Shown here: in pieces, positions 29,377 to 29,377 of the stretch
Position numbering within the stretch: the first letter of the stretch is position 1
Layout of the letters: each line of letters opens with the position of its first letter
NCBI GenBank assembly: GCA_964399235.1
Contig: CAYNQC010000007.1
Span: forward strand, 1 to 29,377
DNA from: DASPPK01 sp964399235
Lineage (GTDB): Archaea > Thermoproteota > Bathyarchaeia > Bathyarchaeales > Bathycorpusculaceae
Length of the DNA: 29,377 nt
Direction: 5' to 3'
Translations under genes and position numbers: made by a program
The notes under the pieces: generated by a model
Database searches by the model: none
Seen by the model: only the letters and a program-made list of their open reading frames with translations
Told to the model about the DNA's origin: nothing

Positions 29377-29377
29377 A

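Overview
The window is chromosomal DNA of an archaeon. Evidence: archaeal/eukaryal-type proteins (transcription factor TFB, Alba, Gar1, ribosomal proteins L7Ae, S28e, L24e and L40e, an archaeal-type AspRS), an archaeal initiator tRNA, BRE/TATA promoters, and the tetrahydromethanopterin enzyme Ftr. Ftr together with sucCD, DUF116, small zinc-ribbon proteins and winged-helix membrane proteins fits the Bathyarchaeia or a neighbouring Thermoproteota lineage best. That placement is inference from content; no marker phylogeny was possible. Starts are often TTG or GTG. I see no insertion sequences, phage genes or CRISPR arrays.

Layout. (1) 1-1467: accessory left edge with a truncated secreted NosD-like beta-helix protein, a winged-helix protein with two membrane helices, and a small winged-helix protein. 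(2) 1639-6226 (+): purM, purS, purL, purQ. (3) 14408-6242 (-): alba, a zinc-finger/KH protein, aspS, purF, purD, a HAD hydrolase, ftr and a PfkB kinase. The last four genes are joined by 4-nt stop/start overlaps, and this strand converges on purQ. (4) 14623-17134 (+): a winged-helix/RAM regulator followed by sucC and sucD. (5) 17212-20267: L40e, DUF116, a helical protein, a zinc-ribbon/coiled-coil protein, and gar1-tfb. (6) 20519-23029 (+): a kynureninase, a membrane-tethered winged-helix protein with a small membrane protein, and a zinc-ribbon protein. (7) 23270-24268: L7Ae-S28e-L24e, then initiator tRNA-Met on the other strand. (8) 24421-29376: a heavily sequon-rich surface protein, a tail-anchored small protein, a GT4/GT5-type glucan synthase-like glycosyltransferase, a SecB-like protein and a coiled-coil protein.

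How it fits together. The two facing purine units encode PurF, PurD, PurS/L/Q and PurM, that is, every step from PRPP to AIR except GAR formylation. A formyltransferase of C1 metabolism (Ftr) sits translationally coupled between purD-HAD and a PfkB kinase. This is the most interesting metabolic context here. Other points of note are an archaeal SecB-like protein whose reading frame appears to extend upstream of any ordinary start codon, a hairpin that pairs the Shine-Dalgarno of the KH-protein gene and carries a T-tract, and a shared CGAAA BRE plus TATA promoter signature at purS (probably leaderless), L7Ae and the initiator tRNA.
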